Below, in pieces: positions 26,984 to 35,224 of a stretch of DNA of 49,825 bases. This DNA is from Hyphomicrobiales bacterium (GTDB lineage Bacteria; Pseudomonadota; Alphaproteobacteria; Rhizobiales; OSC116), in NCBI GenBank assembly GCA_002401855.1, contig NVUH01000007.1, positions 1 to 49,825 of the forward strand, written 5' to 3'. Positions within the stretch are counted from its first letter, which is position 1, and each line of letters begins with the position of its first letter. A program made the translations under genes and the position numbers. The notes beneath the pieces are model-generated. The model saw nothing but the letters and a program-made list of their open reading frames with translations. It searched no databases and had not been told where the DNA came from.

Positions 26984-28435
26984 ATGTTAAATCTTAAAGA
27001 CAAAAGCCTACTCGAAACCCGTGCCTATATAAATGGCGAATGGGTTGAAAGCCAAAAAACTTTTCCTGTTTACAGCCCGATTAATGGCGAGTTGATTGCC
27101 AACGTGGCCGATATGCAAGTGGTAGATACCAAACATGCCATTGATGCCGCGTATGCAGCGCAAAAAGCCTGGGCCAAACAACCCGCCAAAAGCCGCGCAC
27201 AAATTTTAAACAAGTTATTTAGGCTTTTAATGGAAAACCAAGACGATCTGGCCGCCATCATCACCGCCGAAATGGGCAAACCGCTTGCCGAAGCCAAGGG
27301 CGAAATTGCCTATGGCGCCTCTTATGTCGAATGGTTCGCCGAAGAAGCCAAACGCATTTATGGCGATACCATTCCCGCTTTGTCTGAGCATCAACGGGTT
27401 TTGGTCACCAAACAGCCAGTTGGCGTGGTTGGCTCTATCACCCCGTGGAATTTCCCCAATGCCATGATGGCACGTAAATTAGCCCCAGCTTTGGCTGCAG
27501 GCTGTAGTTTTGTCGCCAGACCCGCCGAGTTAACCCCGCTTTCGGCTTTGGCCGTAGCCGTATTGGCCGAACGGGCAGGCATTCCCGCTGGTGTGTTTAA
27601 TGTCATTCCGTCGCATGATGCCGCATCAATTGGTGCAGAGCTTTGCGCCAACCCAAAAGTCGCTAAAATCACCTTTACAGGCTCAACCCGTGTTGGCAAA
27701 ATTCTCATGCATCAATGTGCCGAAGGCATTAAAAAAATGTCGCTGGAATTGGGCGGCAATGCTCCTTTCATCGTGTTTGATGATGCCGATATTGATGCCG
27801 CAGTTGAAGGCGCAATCATCGCAAAATACCGCAATAGCGGTCAAACCTGCGTTTGCGCTAACCGCATCTATGTGCAATCGGGCGTTTATCAGCAATTTGC
27901 CGAAAAGCTATCCGCTGCGGCTCAGAAATTAAAAGTCGGCAATGGCTTTGAAGACGGCGTCAATATGGGGCCATTAATAAGTGAAGCGGCGTTAGAAAAA
28001 GTCGAATCTCATTTATCAGATGCCAAATCCCACGGTGCAAAAATTATAACAGGCGGCAACCGTCACAGCCTCGGCGGTACATATTTTGAACCGACCGTCA
28101 TCACGGGCGTAAAAAGCAATATGCAATTTGCCACCGAAGAAACCTTCGGCCCACTAGCCCCCTTATTCGAATTTGACACAGAACAGCAAGTGATAGATCT
28201 TGCCAATGATACCGAATTTGGTTTGGCAGGTTATTTCTACACCAATGATATGGCCAAAATATTCCGCGTCAGCGAAGGTTTAGAAGTCGGTATGGTCGGC
28301 GTCAATACAGGCATTATATCCAACGAAGCCGCGCCTTTTGGTGGCATAAAGCAATCTGGCATGGGTCGCGAAGGCTCAAAATATGGCATAGAAGATTATT
28401 TAGAGATTAAATATATCTGCATCGGTGGTATTTAA
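26984..28435 (+). CDS. NAD(P)-dependent aldehyde dehydrogenase, succinate-semialdehyde dehydrogenase type
   Basis: 483 residues, the GabD size. The catalytic Cys lies in NSGQTCVCANRIYV and the Glu in LELGGNAPFIVFDDAD; the cofactor region includes TPWNFPNAMMARKLAPALAA. Ending ESKYGIEDYLEIKY-like (GREGSKYGIEDYLEIKYI) is characteristic of succinate and glutarate semialdehyde dehydrogenases. A CGGAGA ribosome-binding site precedes the ATG. It is the last gene in the operon direction and would oxidise the semialdehyde left after transamination of an omega-amino acid such as GABA. Glutarate semialdehyde remains possible. Confidence 0.92.
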   Translation: MLNLKDKSLLETRAYINGEWVESQKTFPVYSPINGELIANVADMQVVDTKHAIDAAYAAQKAWAKQPAKSRAQILNKLFRLLMENQDDLAAIITAEMGKPLAEAKGEIAYGASYVEWFAEEAKRIYGDTIPALSEHQRVLVTKQPVGVVGSITPWNFPNAMMARKLAPALAAGCSFVARPAELTPLSALAVAVLAERAGIPAGVFNVIPSHDAASIGAELCANPKVAKITFTGSTRVGKILMHQCAEGIKKMSLELGGNAPFIVFDDADIDAAVEGAIIAKYRNSGQTCVCANRIYVQSGVYQQFAEKLSAAAQKLKVGNGFEDGVNMGPLISEAALEKVESHLSDAKSHGAKIITGGNRHSLGGTYFEPTVITGVKSNMQFATEETFGPLAPLFEFDTEQQVIDLANDTEFGLAGYFYTNDMAKIFRVSEGLEVGMVGVNTGIISNEAAPFGGIKQSGMGREGSKYGIEDYLEIKYICIGGI

Positions 28436-28461
28436 CGCAAAATCAGCAAATAAATTAAAAA

Positions 28462-29187
28462 CTATTTATGTTCCAGAACACGTTTTAAGCCAATTCTGAT
28501 AACATTTTCCATCGCAGTTCTCGCCCGGTGTCCATCTCTATCAGCAATCGCCAGCACGATAGCCCGATGCGCCGAGGCGTTTTCATCTACCTTTTTGGTA
28601 TCATCTCGTGGCGAGCTAATGGCAAATATCCCTGCCAGCGCCGCCTCAATCATCGAACCTACCGAATGCATGATCGGGTTTTTTGATGCCGTTATCAGCG
28701 CCAGATGAAACTTAACATCCACTTCGGCACGCTTAGCCCGAGAATCGGTCGCCACACCCATGGCCTCGGCCAAATCAAAAAGTTCGGCAATATCTTGTGC
28801 ATTGGCATTCTTAGCTGCCAATTCTGCAGCATATGGTTCAAAAGACAGGCGTATTTCGCTTAAATGTTGCAAAAACTCAGTATCTACGCCAGATTCAAAA
28901 TGCCAAGCGATAACATCATAATCCAACAGGTTCCAATTGGATTTATTTTGCACCCGCGTGCCCACTTTGGAGCGCGGTAAAATAAGCCCTTTTGCACTGA
29001 GTGTCTTCATGGCTTCTCGGATGACGGTACGTGAAACGCCGTATTTTTCCATTAAATCCAAATGCCCAGGTAAAATCGATTCCAACGGAAATTCACCTTT
29101 AATGATCGATAAGCCAATTTCGTGCACCACATAGGCGTGGCTATTGCGCATAACACGGCTCGAAATAATGGCTTCCATTGACCCCAT
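28462..29187 (-). CDS. GntR family regulator, FadR (FCD) subfamily, of the galactofuranose-type transporter
   Basis: 241 residues. Winged HTH at about 15-80 (LMEKYGVSRTVIREAMKTLSAKGLI), then an all-helical FCD ligand domain with the usual metal-type residues (DVKFHLALITAS, ENASAHRAIV). Frame opens at GTG 29199; ATG 29187 with AAGGTG 9 bases upstream is preferred. It is the last gene of the ytfQRT-yjfF operon, separated by only 21 bases, so a local repressor role is likely. Two perfect TAGTA-N-TACTA palindromes near the operon promoter are candidate targets. Confidence 0.9.
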   Translation of the reverse strand: MGSMEAIISSRVMRNSHAYVVHEIGLSIIKGEFPLESILPGHLDLMEKYGVSRTVIREAMKTLSAKGLILPRSKVGTRVQNKSNWNLLDYDVIAWHFESGVDTEFLQHLSEIRLSFEPYAAELAAKNANAQDIAELFDLAEAMGVATDSRAKRAEVDVKFHLALITASKNPIMHSVGSMIEAALAGIFAISSPRDDTKKVDENASAHRAIVLAIADRDGHRARTAMENVIRIGLKRVLEHK

Positions 29188-29208
29188 AGATAGGTGCACC
29201 TTAAATAG

Positions 29209-30174
29209 TTATTTTTTCTGGGCTGACGCGGCTAGTAATAAGCCTTTTTGCATCAGAATAAAAGCGAAAAGTAATATGCCGATGACGATCTTTGTCCACC
29301 AGCTAGAAAGCGTGCCATCAAAGATAATATATGTCTGTATCAAACCCATGATCAACACGCCAATTAATGTGCCAGCTATAAAGCCACTGCCCCCCGTAAG
29401 CAACGCCCCACCAATAACCACAGCGGCAATGGCATCCAATTCTACACCTACAGCGGCTAGGGAGTAACCAGCCGAGGTGTAAAGTGAAAATGTAATGCCC
29501 GCCAAGCCAGCTAAAAACCCCGAAATGGCATAAATACCAATGGTGGTTTTGGCCACAGGCACACCCATTAGCTTAGATGTCGGAATGCCGCCACCCAAAG
29601 CAAATACATTGGTGCCAAAGCGTGTGCGATGGGCAATAATAATGCCGACAAAAAACACAACTAACATGGCGGCGCCAATAACCGTAATGCGCCCGCCACC
29701 CGGCAAGCGGTAAAAACTATCTTGTAAAAACGTATAAAACTCGTGTTTAACCGGCACACTATCGGTGCTGATGACAAAGGCAATGCCCCGCGCCAAAAAC
29801 ATACCCGCCAAAGTCACCACAAATGGCGGCATTTCCAAGTAATGAATAATCGCCCCCATAATGCCACCAAAAATAGCCGTGATGATCAGCACTAAGGCAA
29901 ACACCACAAGCGGATGTAACGATGTTTCTTTAAGCACAACCGCAATAAACACGCCCGTAAATGCAATGACCGAGCCGATGGACAAATCGATGCCGCCCGA
30001 AAGAATGACAAATGTCATACCGACCGCCGCAATGCCCAAAAATGCATTGTCAGTTAATAAATTACCCACCACGCGGGTTGAGAGCATAAACGGAAACTGC
30101 CAATAGCATAACGCATAGGCCAAAACAAAAATTAAACAGGTCGCAATAAGCGGTAAATAGCGTGATTTCATCAT
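29209..30174 (-). CDS. yjfF: Galactofuranose-type ABC transporter permease YjfF
   Basis: 321 residues, RbsC/BPD_transp_2 family, with eight to ten membrane segments. Segment ILSGGIDLSIGSVIAFTGVF and the later GALLTGGSGFIAGTLIGVLI are strongly like the YjfF subunit of the Escherichia coli galactofuranose importer. It pairs with YtfT. A 4-base ATGA overlap with the upstream permease indicates translational coupling. Confidence 0.88.
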   Translation of the reverse strand: MMKSRYLPLIATCLIFVLAYALCYWQFPFMLSTRVVGNLLTDNAFLGIAAVGMTFVILSGGIDLSIGSVIAFTGVFIAVVLKETSLHPLVVFALVLIITAIFGGIMGAIIHYLEMPPFVVTLAGMFLARGIAFVISTDSVPVKHEFYTFLQDSFYRLPGGGRITVIGAAMLVVFFVGIIIAHRTRFGTNVFALGGGIPTSKLMGVPVAKTTIGIYAISGFLAGLAGITFSLYTSAGYSLAAVGVELDAIAAVVIGGALLTGGSGFIAGTLIGVLIMGLIQTYIIFDGTLSSWWTKIVIGILLFAFILMQKGLLLAASAQKK

Positions 30175-31187
30175 GATGCTGCATCCTTGCCTACGGGTGT
30201 TTTTCCCGTCTCTCGTCGATCTCGATACTCTATATATTTAGATTGCAGGGCAGGCGATTGAATGACCAAGATTATGACTATAATAGCCGCCTTGATGATT
30301 AAATTAAACTCAGGAGGAAAACCTGATAGCAATATACCTGTATTGATAGATTGAATGATCATCGCCCCAATCAATGAGCCAATCAGCGTAAAACGACCGC
30401 CCAGCAGCGAAGTGCCGCCAACCACAACCGCCAAAATGGCGTCTAATTCCAACCACAGGCCTGCATTATTAGCGTCCGCGCCTCTAATGTCTGCCGCAGC
30501 AATGGTGCCCGCCAATGCTGCGCAAAGGCCGGAAACCGCATAAACCAAAATCAGCAATACCCGCGCATTCACCCCCGAAAAAGTACTCGCACGCTGGTTA
30601 ATGCCAATCGATTCAATCAACATACCCAACGCCGTACGCCTCACAATAAACGTAACAATGATACCAACGGCAATCCAAATTAAAATAGGCATAGGAATGG
30701 AAAATATCGAGCCACTGCCCACAAATATAAGCCCCTCATCATTAAAGGTGAGAATCGCTCCCTCGGTGATAAGTTGCGCAATGCCGCGCCCCGCAACCAT
30801 TAAAATTAAGGTCGCAATAATCGGTTGAATGTTCAAAACCGAAACCAAAACCCCGTTCCAAATGCCGCAAATAAGCCCCGCCAATAAAGCCAATGACAGC
30901 GCCATAAACACCCCGCCGCCACTATCAACAGTAGATGCCGCTACCGCACCACAAATCGCCATCACCGCGCCGACCGATAAATCAATGCCCTTGGTGGCAA
31001 TCACCAAAGTCATCCCAACGCATAATAAAGCTACAGGCGCACCGCGGTTTAAAACATCAATCAGCGTGCCATAAAGCTTGCCATTGGCAATCTCGATTTT
31101 AAAGAAATCAGGAAATACCAGATAATTTAGCAATAAAACAATCGCTAAAGTGGTCAGTTGCGGCGCATATCGTTTTAGGCTGTTCAA
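30171..31187 (-). CDS. ytfT: Galactofuranose-type ABC transporter permease YtfT
   Basis: 338 residues, same family as YjfF. Conserved pieces are LVIATKGIDLSVGAVMAI in an early TM, the loop region INQRASTFSGVNARVLL and GGTSLLGGRFTLIGSLIGA near the end. The cytoplasmic C-terminal tail is polar (YRDRRETGKTPVGKDAAS). It overlaps both neighbours by 4 bases. As the second permease it likely forms a heterodimer with YjfF. Confidence 0.88.
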   Translation of the reverse strand: MNSLKRYAPQLTTLAIVLLLNYLVFPDFFKIEIANGKLYGTLIDVLNRGAPVALLCVGMTLVIATKGIDLSVGAVMAICGAVAASTVDSGGGVFMALSLALLAGLICGIWNGVLVSVLNIQPIIATLILMVAGRGIAQLITEGAILTFNDEGLIFVGSGSIFSIPMPILIWIAVGIIVTFIVRRTALGMLIESIGINQRASTFSGVNARVLLILVYAVSGLCAALAGTIAAADIRGADANNAGLWLELDAILAVVVGGTSLLGGRFTLIGSLIGAMIIQSINTGILLSGFPPEFNLIIKAAIIVIILVIQSPALQSKYIEYRDRRETGKTPVGKDAAS

Positions 31188-32725
31188 GATATAACCCCTT
31201 TTAATTCATATTGACCGTTGTCGACATTCAAATCTGCCGCGATGGCTTCAACAATATTATTGGTGGTAATCTCGCTACCAACCAATTCAGCAATATGTTG
31301 ATGGTCTCGCACCACAATAATACGGTGGCTATAAGCCACCAATTCATCTAACTCCGACGAGATTACCAATAATGACATGCCGTCTTCACAGAGATTTTCA
31401 ATCAATCGAATAATCTCAGCATGCGCGCCCACATCAATGCCGCGCGTCGGTTCGTCTAAAATCAAAAATGCTGGGTTAGTCGCCAACCAACGCGCCAAAA
31501 TAACTTTCTGCTGATTGCCACCCGATAATAACCGTATCGGTTTTTCAGCATCAGTTGGGCGAATGTCCAGGGCTTTTATATATTTTTTACAAATTTCATC
31601 TTGTTCAGATTTTGGCAATGGGTTTGCCCAGCCACGTTGAGCTTGCAACGCCAGAATAATATTCTCCCGCACCGTTAAATCAGCAATAATGCCATCTGTT
31701 TTGCGATCTTCGGGGCAAAACCCAAAACCATTGGCAATCGCCGCGCGCGGCGATGAAAGATTGACGCTTTTATTTTTAAATGTAGCCGTGCCGCTGTCAT
31801 GCGGCGTCACACCAAACAAGGTCTCGGCAGTTTCAGTACGGCCAGAACCAAGCAATCCAGCAAAACCAACCACTTCGCCTTTACCAACAACAAGGTCGAA
31901 CGGCTCAATCGATTGTTTGTGGCCAAAATTGCTAAATTCAACCAATATCTCGCGTTCTACCCCATCATGTTCTTTCGATTTAGTCTCTTCACCAAGCTCA
32001 TAACCCAGCATCATAGTCACCAAATCAATGCTCGAAATGTTCACAGTGGCCACACTTTCAATAAGTTTGCCATTGCGCAACACTGTGATTGTGTCACTAA
32101 TTTCAAAAACTTGATCAAGAAAATGCGAAATAAAAATGATGCCAATATTCTTTTGCTTTAATTTGCGTATCACCCCAAATAGCATTTGCACCTCTTTGGC
32201 ATCAAGACTCGCTGTGGGTTCGTCTAAAATCAACACTTTGCCCGAAAGATCGATCGCACGGGCGATGGCAATAATTTGCTGAATGGCCACGCTGTAAGTC
32301 GAAAGCAATTGCGCGACATCAATGTCAAGACCATATTGGCTCAGAATTTCTTTGGTTTGCCAATTCATCTGCCCTGTTTGAATCATTCCCCATCTTTGAG
32401 GTTGCCTGCCAATCATCATATTTTCGGCCACAGTTAAATTGCCCAATAGGTTCACTTCTTGATAAACTGTGCCAATTCCCAAACCTTGCGCATCCAATGT
32501 ATCGCGCGGGCTGATGGTTTCGCCGTTTAACAAAATATCGCCGCCATCACGATGATAAGCACCCGTTAGGCACTTAATCAGTGTGGATTTTCCCGCACCA
32601 TTCTCGCCAAGCAATGCATGCACTTCACCGGCCTTTAAGGTGAAATCGACCCTATCAAGCGCGACAACGCCAGGGAAAGTTTTGTCAATTTTCGTTGCTT
32701 TTAGTAAGGGCTGATTTTTATTCAT
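31184..32725 (-). CDS. ytfR: Galactofuranose-type ABC transporter ATP-binding protein YtfR
   Basis: 513 residues holding two ATPase domains in tandem, as in RbsA/YtfR. The first has Walker A GENGAGKST and a Walker B LILDEPTASLD; the second has a degenerate Walker A region (GLLGSGRTE) and Walker B FLILDEPTRGIDVG. The signature of the second half is LSGGNQQKVILARWLA. The frame is open 26 codons upstream, but ATG 32725 with GAGG nearby is the natural start. It is transcribed after ytfQ across a gap with a hairpin. Confidence 0.92.
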   Translation of the reverse strand: MNKNQPLLKATKIDKTFPGVVALDRVDFTLKAGEVHALLGENGAGKSTLIKCLTGAYHRDGGDILLNGETISPRDTLDAQGLGIGTVYQEVNLLGNLTVAENMMIGRQPQRWGMIQTGQMNWQTKEILSQYGLDIDVAQLLSTYSVAIQQIIAIARAIDLSGKVLILDEPTASLDAKEVQMLFGVIRKLKQKNIGIIFISHFLDQVFEISDTITVLRNGKLIESVATVNISSIDLVTMMLGYELGEETKSKEHDGVEREILVEFSNFGHKQSIEPFDLVVGKGEVVGFAGLLGSGRTETAETLFGVTPHDSGTATFKNKSVNLSSPRAAIANGFGFCPEDRKTDGIIADLTVRENIILALQAQRGWANPLPKSEQDEICKKYIKALDIRPTDAEKPIRLLSGGNQQKVILARWLATNPAFLILDEPTRGIDVGAHAEIIRLIENLCEDGMSLLVISSELDELVAYSHRIIVVRDHQHIAELVGSEITTNNIVEAIAADLNVDNGQYELKGVIS

Positions 32726-32760
32726 CGCGACCTCAGATATGTATTTTTTAAGTGGTTTAT

Positions 32761-32798
32761 AAAAACACAGGCCGGCCTTGGAGTAAACCCAAGACCAA
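32761..32798 (-). terminator. Hairpin with T-tract between ytfQ and ytfR
   Basis: On the minus strand, arms TTGGTCTTGG (32798-32789) and CCAAGGCCGG (32781-32772) form a 10-bp stem including G-U pairs around a 7-base loop. A TTTTT run follows at 32765-32761. An AT-only inverted repeat (32802-32821) precedes it. It probably limits expression of the ATPase and permeases relative to the binding protein. Confidence 0.65.
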
Positions 32799-32833
32799 CC
32801 CATATTTTATAGCTAAAATATTATGACAATATC

Positions 32834-33793
32834 TTAGTAGCCGAGGTCTTTTTTCAGGTCATAAATGGCTTGTAGATCATCATCCTTAGTGTAAAGACGA
32901 GATTCAGACTGAATCCATTTCGGTGGCAATGTGCCATCTTTCAAGAAGGCATCCAAAGCATCAAACGCAGGGCCAGCCATGTTAGGCGTAAGCTCAACAG
33001 TTGCATTGGCTTCACCAGCCATCATGGCTTTGAAAATATCTGGCACAGCATCAATAGACACGACAAGAATGTCAGAACCAGGTTTTAAACCAGCTTCTTT
33101 AATGGCCTGAATAGCGCCCACTGCCATGTCGTCATTATGTGCATATAGCGCGCAAATGTTTTTGCCGCCACCTTCAGCTTTTAAGAAGCTTTCCATAACC
33201 TCTTTACCTTTTGTACGGGTAAAGTCAGCCGTTTGGCTGCGGATGATGGAAACTTTAGAGCCAGCTAGACCTTGCTCAAAACCTTCTTTACGTTCAATAG
33301 CAGGGGCAGAACCAGTTGTGCCTTGCAGCTCAACTACACTACATTCCTTGCCATCAACCGCGTCAACAAGCCATTTGCCAGCCACACTGCCTTCGAAAAT
33401 AAAGTCAGATGTCACAGCGGTAAGATACAAATCATCAGATGAATCGATGGTTCTATCGAGTAAAATAACTGGAATGCCAGCTTCTTTCACTTCTTTAAGA
33501 ACGCTATCCCAACCTGTTGCCACCACGGGTGCCACAAAAATAGCATCAACACCTTGTGCGATGAATGAGCGTAAAGCTTTAATTTGGTTTTCTTGTTTTT
33601 GCTGAGCATCAGCAAATTTAAGGTCAATGCCACGGTCTTTTGCTTGTTGCAAAGTGATTGTGGTTTCAGCAGCACGCCAGCCAGATTCAGAACCGATTTG
33701 TGAAAAACCCACAGTCAGTGCCAAGGCCGATGTCGTAGAAAGAGCAACTGTTGCGATAACCGCAGCACTTGCGAGAACTTTTTTTAGAAACAT
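32834..33793 (-). CDS. ytfQ: Galactofuranose-type periplasmic binding protein YtfQ
   Basis: 319 residues with a Sec signal peptide ending near residue 25 (TSALA). The mature sequence LTVGFSQIGSESGWRAAET, the motif FADAQQKQENQIKALRSF and the segment ELTPNMAGPAFDALDAF are very close to Escherichia coli YtfQ, which binds galactofuranose. It is a peripla_BP_4/RbsB-fold protein. GGGAGGAA precedes the ATG. The four-gene order SBP, ATPase, permease, permease matches ytfQRT-yjfF. Related pentoses or hexoses such as arabinofuranose cannot be excluded. Confidence 0.9.
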   Translation of the reverse strand: MFLKKVLASAAVIATVALSTTSALALTVGFSQIGSESGWRAAETTITLQQAKDRGIDLKFADAQQKQENQIKALRSFIAQGVDAIFVAPVVATGWDSVLKEVKEAGIPVILLDRTIDSSDDLYLTAVTSDFIFEGSVAGKWLVDAVDGKECSVVELQGTTGSAPAIERKEGFEQGLAGSKVSIIRSQTADFTRTKGKEVMESFLKAEGGGKNICALYAHNDDMAVGAIQAIKEAGLKPGSDILVVSIDAVPDIFKAMMAGEANATVELTPNMAGPAFDALDAFLKDGTLPPKWIQSESRLYTKDDDLQAIYDLKKDLGY

Positions 33794-33844
33794 TATATTC
33801 CTCCCAAAATATTAATTTATTTTTAACAATTGAAATATGTCATA

Positions 33845-33855
33845 TAGTACTACTA
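33845..33855. promoter_or_regulatory. GntR/FadR-type operator 1, TAGTA-C-TACTA
   Basis: Perfect 11-bp palindrome that fits the FadR-subfamily pattern TNGTNNNACNA. It lies directly downstream of the ytfQ -10 box, overlapping the expected transcription start, so a bound repressor would block initiation. Confidence 0.65.
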
Positions 33856-33946
33856 ATGTAAATTATATAATTAAATAATGGTTTCAATAATTTAATATAT
33901 AATTATTTCAATGAGTTATAAATGTACAAGGAATAATTAAGGCATA

Positions 33947-33957
33947 TAGTAGTACTA
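33947..33957. promoter_or_regulatory. GntR/FadR-type operator 2, TAGTA-G-TACTA
   Basis: The second perfect 11-bp palindrome differs from site 1 only in the central base; both sit in the context CATA-TAGTA-N-TACTA-AT. Centres are 102 bases apart, close to a whole number of helical turns, compatible with looping between sites. Confidence 0.65.
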
Positions 33958-34069
33958 ATTAATCCAAATTTTAAGATGATATAAGTCTAAAACCTAATGA
34001 AATATGGCAAAGCTGCGCTTCCGATATTTTTGAGAAATAAGGCCATTAAACAAACTAATTGACATTTAA

Positions 34070-34088
34070 ATACTAATATATGTAGTAT
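34070..34088 (+). promoter_or_regulatory. ATACTA-N7-TAGTAT dyad over the dctP promoter
   Basis: Perfect 6-bp arms at 34070-34075 and 34083-34088; the right arm is the candidate -10 hexamer of the dctP promoter. Half-sites are the same TACTA/TAGTA words as in operators 1 and 2 but in outward geometry, so it may bind the second GntR protein or be a weaker site. Confidence 0.4.
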
Positions 34089-34131
34089 ATCAATATAATT
34101 AATATATTAATTTAAGTATAAAGAGGGAAAA

Positions 34132-35112
34132 ATGAAAAGTATTATTAAAGGATTGGGCATTGCAGCGATACTTGCAACGTCTGTTGCCATAGTGACACCA
34201 ACTTTGGCCGCCACCACCTTAAGAATCGGCACCGTGCTTGCACCAACCGATCCAATGGGGCAGGGGCTAGATAAATTTAAAGCCGATGTCGAAGCCGCCA
34301 CCAATGGCGATGTCATCATCGAGGTTTTCCATAATTCACAATTGGGCGATACCACAGAAATGATCGACCAAGCACGGGCAGGCGCCAATGTTGGTACAGT
34401 GACCGATGTGGCCCGCCTATCAAGCTTCGTGCCATCTTTGGCCATTTTGTCAGCCCCGTTTTTATTCGATAATTTCGAGCAAGCCGATAAATTTGCAGCA
34501 TCAGAAGAATATCTAGGCTGGGCAGCACAATTAGAAGAAAAAGCTGGCTTGATCATGATCGCTTCAAACTGGTATCAAGGCGCACGCCATGCGTTGACCC
34601 AAAAACCCATCTCTGGCCCTGCCGATTTAGCAGGTGTGCGCATGCGTACCATTGGTGCTCCCGTTTGGATTGAAACCATCCGCGCCATGGGTGCAGAACC
34701 CACACCAATAGCCTGGGGTGAAGTTTATTCTGCTTTGCAATTGGGTACAATTGATGCAGCAGAAGCCCAACCAACCGCAATCTGGGGTGCAAAACTTTAT
34801 GAGGTTATCAAACATGTGACTAAAACAGGCCACATTCAATTGGTAACTGCCATTGTTGTCGGTGCAGATAGTTGGAACGAAATCTCAGCCGAAAACCAAG
34901 CCATTGTGCGCGAACTAGCTGTAGAAAATGGCCGTTATGCCTCTAACCTAACCATCGAATTGGGCAAAGAAGCGATGGTAAAAGTCGCTGAGTCTGGTGT
35001 GACCATCAGTGATGTCGATTTGGCACCATTTAAAGACGCTGTGAAATCAGTCTATACGCTTTTGGAATTAGAATCAGAAGCCGCAATCGTCAACAAAGTT
35101 TTGGGTCGTTAA
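34132..35112 (+). CDS. dctP: TRAP transporter periplasmic binding protein DctP
   Basis: 326 residues with a signal peptide (cleavage after about residue 24, PTLAA). TRAP/DctP hallmarks are LRIGTVLAPTDPMGQGLDKF at the mature N-terminus and the carboxylate-binding Arg region DLAGVRMRTIGAPVWIETIRAMG followed by EVYSALQLGTIDAAE. It binds an organic or sugar acid for Na+-driven uptake. Shine-Dalgarno AGAGGGA. A hairpin separates it from dctQ. Ligand unknown; the SMP-30 gene downstream suggests an aldonic or uronic acid. Confidence 0.94.
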   Translation: MKSIIKGLGIAAILATSVAIVTPTLAATTLRIGTVLAPTDPMGQGLDKFKADVEAATNGDVIIEVFHNSQLGDTTEMIDQARAGANVGTVTDVARLSSFVPSLAILSAPFLFDNFEQADKFAASEEYLGWAAQLEEKAGLIMIASNWYQGARHALTQKPISGPADLAGVRMRTIGAPVWIETIRAMGAEPTPIAWGEVYSALQLGTIDAAEAQPTAIWGAKLYEVIKHVTKTGHIQLVTAIVVGADSWNEISAENQAIVRELAVENGRYASNLTIELGKEAMVKVAESGVTISDVDLAPFKDAVKSVYTLLELESEAAIVNKVLGR

Positions 35113-35179
35113 TTCAATCCAAATACAGAGGGTGAATAGGCCGTTTCCGAGTCTATACACCCTTCTCCCAAAACATAAA

Positions 35180-35205
35180 TCCATCGCATTTAGCGATGCG
35201 ATGGA
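35180..35205 (+). terminator. Hairpin between dctP and dctQ (no T-tract)
   Basis: Perfect 10-bp stem TCCATCGCAT (35180-35189) / ATGCGATGGA (35196-35205) with a 6-base loop TTAGCG. No run of Ts follows, so it is more likely a 3' mRNA-protecting structure for dctP or a leaky attenuator than a terminator. Confidence 0.6.
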
Positions 35206-35224
35206 CATAACAATAGGCAACATA

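Larger units (their letters stand above)
33794..34131. promoter_or_regulatory. 338-base AT-rich divergent regulatory region between ytfQ and dctP
   Basis: No gene is seen here. On the minus strand TATAAT (33867-33862) is a perfect -10 for ytfQ, leaving a leader of about 60 bases. On the plus strand TTGACA (34059-34064) and TAGTAT (34083-34088), 18 bases apart, form a good promoter for dctP. A long AT inverted repeat with one-base slip (33861-33876 with 33890-33904) surrounds the ytfQ promoter. Operators are listed separately. Confidence 0.6.

Noticed and set aside
18758..28435. Ectoine (doeBCD-like) degradation cluster
   Set aside because: M20 deacylase, class III aminotransferase and dehydrogenase would fit, but the ectoine hydrolase is missing and CoA-transferase plus thiolase would have no role.
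33126..33605. 159-codon open frame antisense to ytfQ
   Set aside because: Shadow of a clearly conserved gene, without family features or a ribosome-binding site.
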